Shown here: positions 6,229 through 6,700 of the stretch, piece after piece
Position numbering within the stretch: position 1 is the stretch's first letter
Layout: the number at the start of each line of letters is the position of its first letter
Assembly: GCA_964431655.1 (NCBI GenBank)
Contig: CAYSKJ010000041.1
Location: forward strand, 13,423-20,122
Length of the DNA: 6,700 nt
Direction of reading: 5' to 3'
Source: CAYMEV01 sp964431655 [NCBI: uncultured bacterium]
Lineage (GTDB): Bacteria; CAYMEV01
Notes under the pieces: model-generated
The model's database searches: none
Told to the model about the DNA's origin: nothing
What the model saw: the letters and a program-made list of their open reading frames with translations, nothing else
Position numbers and translations under genes: made by a program

Positions 6229-6700
6229 TTGAATAAAAAACATGATATAAGCAAATTCTCGGATTTTTTCAGAAAGGAATATCAGAGACTCAAAGGATTT
6301 GTGAACAGATTGATAATTGATATCCCTGAAGCTGACAGTGAGGATATTATACAGGATGTTATGCTTAACCTTTTCAAAAAAGCAGACATAATACTGCCTG
6401 TGGAGAACCTGGCTGGCTATATCTGCCAGGCGCTTAAAAATAAGGTGATTGATATTATGAGAAAAAGAAAAGCAAACAGAGATCTTTCAATAAATAGCCC
6501 GCTGAATATGGGTGATAGCCGGACTCTTATGGATATGCTTGAGGACCGGAGATATTACATAATAAATCTATTGGCCAGAGATGAGATTAAAAAGGAGCTT
6601 TATGATGCTATTGATAATCTGAATCCGGAAGAAAGGGCTGTTCTTACAGCAACAGAGTTTGAAGGCAGGAAATTTAAGGATTTATCCAGGGAGTGGAATA
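6229..6700 (+). CDS. ECF-type sigma-70 family RNA polymerase sigma factor, N-terminal 157 residues (cut by window edge)
   Basis: The frame from the TTG at 6229 stays open to the window end and encodes a small sigma factor that would direct RNA polymerase to a special promoter set. Region 2 spans about residues 14-82: the acidic SEDIIQDVMLNLFKKAD segment (38-53) is the classic core-binding and -10 recognition helix, followed by NLAGYICQALKNKVIDIMRKRK (60-81). A variable linker (about 82-118) leads to region 4, of which LYDAIDNLNPEERAVL (124-139) and FEGRKFKDLSREWN (144-157) are visible; the latter begins the helix-turn-helix that reads the -35 element. The rest of region 4 is outside the window. 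No sigma-1 or sigma-3 region is present, which fits the ECF group. No anti-sigma gene is seen upstream; if there is one it should follow downstream. The gene is 154 bases after the transglutaminase-like gene and probably has its own promoter. Confidence 0.9.
   Translation, partial: MNKKHDISKFSDFFRKEYQRLKGFVNRLIIDIPEADSEDIIQDVMLNLFKKADIILPVENLAGYICQALKNKVIDIMRKRKANRDLSINSPLNMGDSRTLMDMLEDRRYYIINLLARDEIKKELYDAIDNLNPEERAVLTATEFEGRKFKDLSREWN

Overview
This window carries ordinary bacterial protein-coding DNA of moderate G+C with AT-rich gaps. Genes are closely spaced, have clear Shine-Dalgarno sites (AGGAGG, GGAG), and use AGG/AGA arginine codons and ATA isoleucine codons freely. One gene uses a TTG start. 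Strong Shine-Dalgarno use argues against a typical Bacteroidetes genome. The mix of an LsrF-type aldolase, a secreted transglutaminase-like protein and an ECF-type sigma factor would fit an environmental or gut bacterium such as a spirochaete or a Firmicutes relative. That assignment is a guess; no RNA gene or other phylogenetic marker is present.

Layout: (1) 1-342, minus strand: the first 114 codons of an unrecognised protein that enters a proline-rich stretch and runs off the window. (2) 343-623: an AT-rich divergent intergenic region with a plausible sigma-70 promoter for the next gene. (3) 624-1538, plus: a ten-helix EamA/DMT-family transporter. (4) 1637-2512, plus: an LsrF-like class I aldolase/thiolase. 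(5) 2528-3556, plus: a zinc-dependent medium-chain alcohol/polyol dehydrogenase. (6) 3591-6074, plus: a large exported transglutaminase-like protein with beta-sandwich-like regions. (7) 6075-6228: an AT-rich gap with small inverted repeats. (8) 6229-6700, plus: an ECF-type sigma-70 factor with a TTG start, truncated by the window edge inside region 4.

The aldolase, dehydrogenase and transglutaminase genes are separated by only 15 and 34 bases and are probably one transcript; the transporter 98 bases upstream may or may not belong to it. The inferred metabolic theme is small: uptake or efflux of a small metabolite, oxidation of a hydroxyl group by the dehydrogenase, and carbon-carbon cleavage of a phosphorylated ketone by the aldolase. 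No kinase, regulator or lsr transport genes are visible, so the substrate is unknown. The secreted transglutaminase-like protein has no obvious link to that pathway. I found no mobile element, CRISPR array, tRNA or rRNA, and no convincing new multi-gene system. The points most worth checking are the LsrF homologue outside an lsr operon, the unusual third catalytic position of the transglutaminase domain, and the unidentified proline-rich protein at the left edge.
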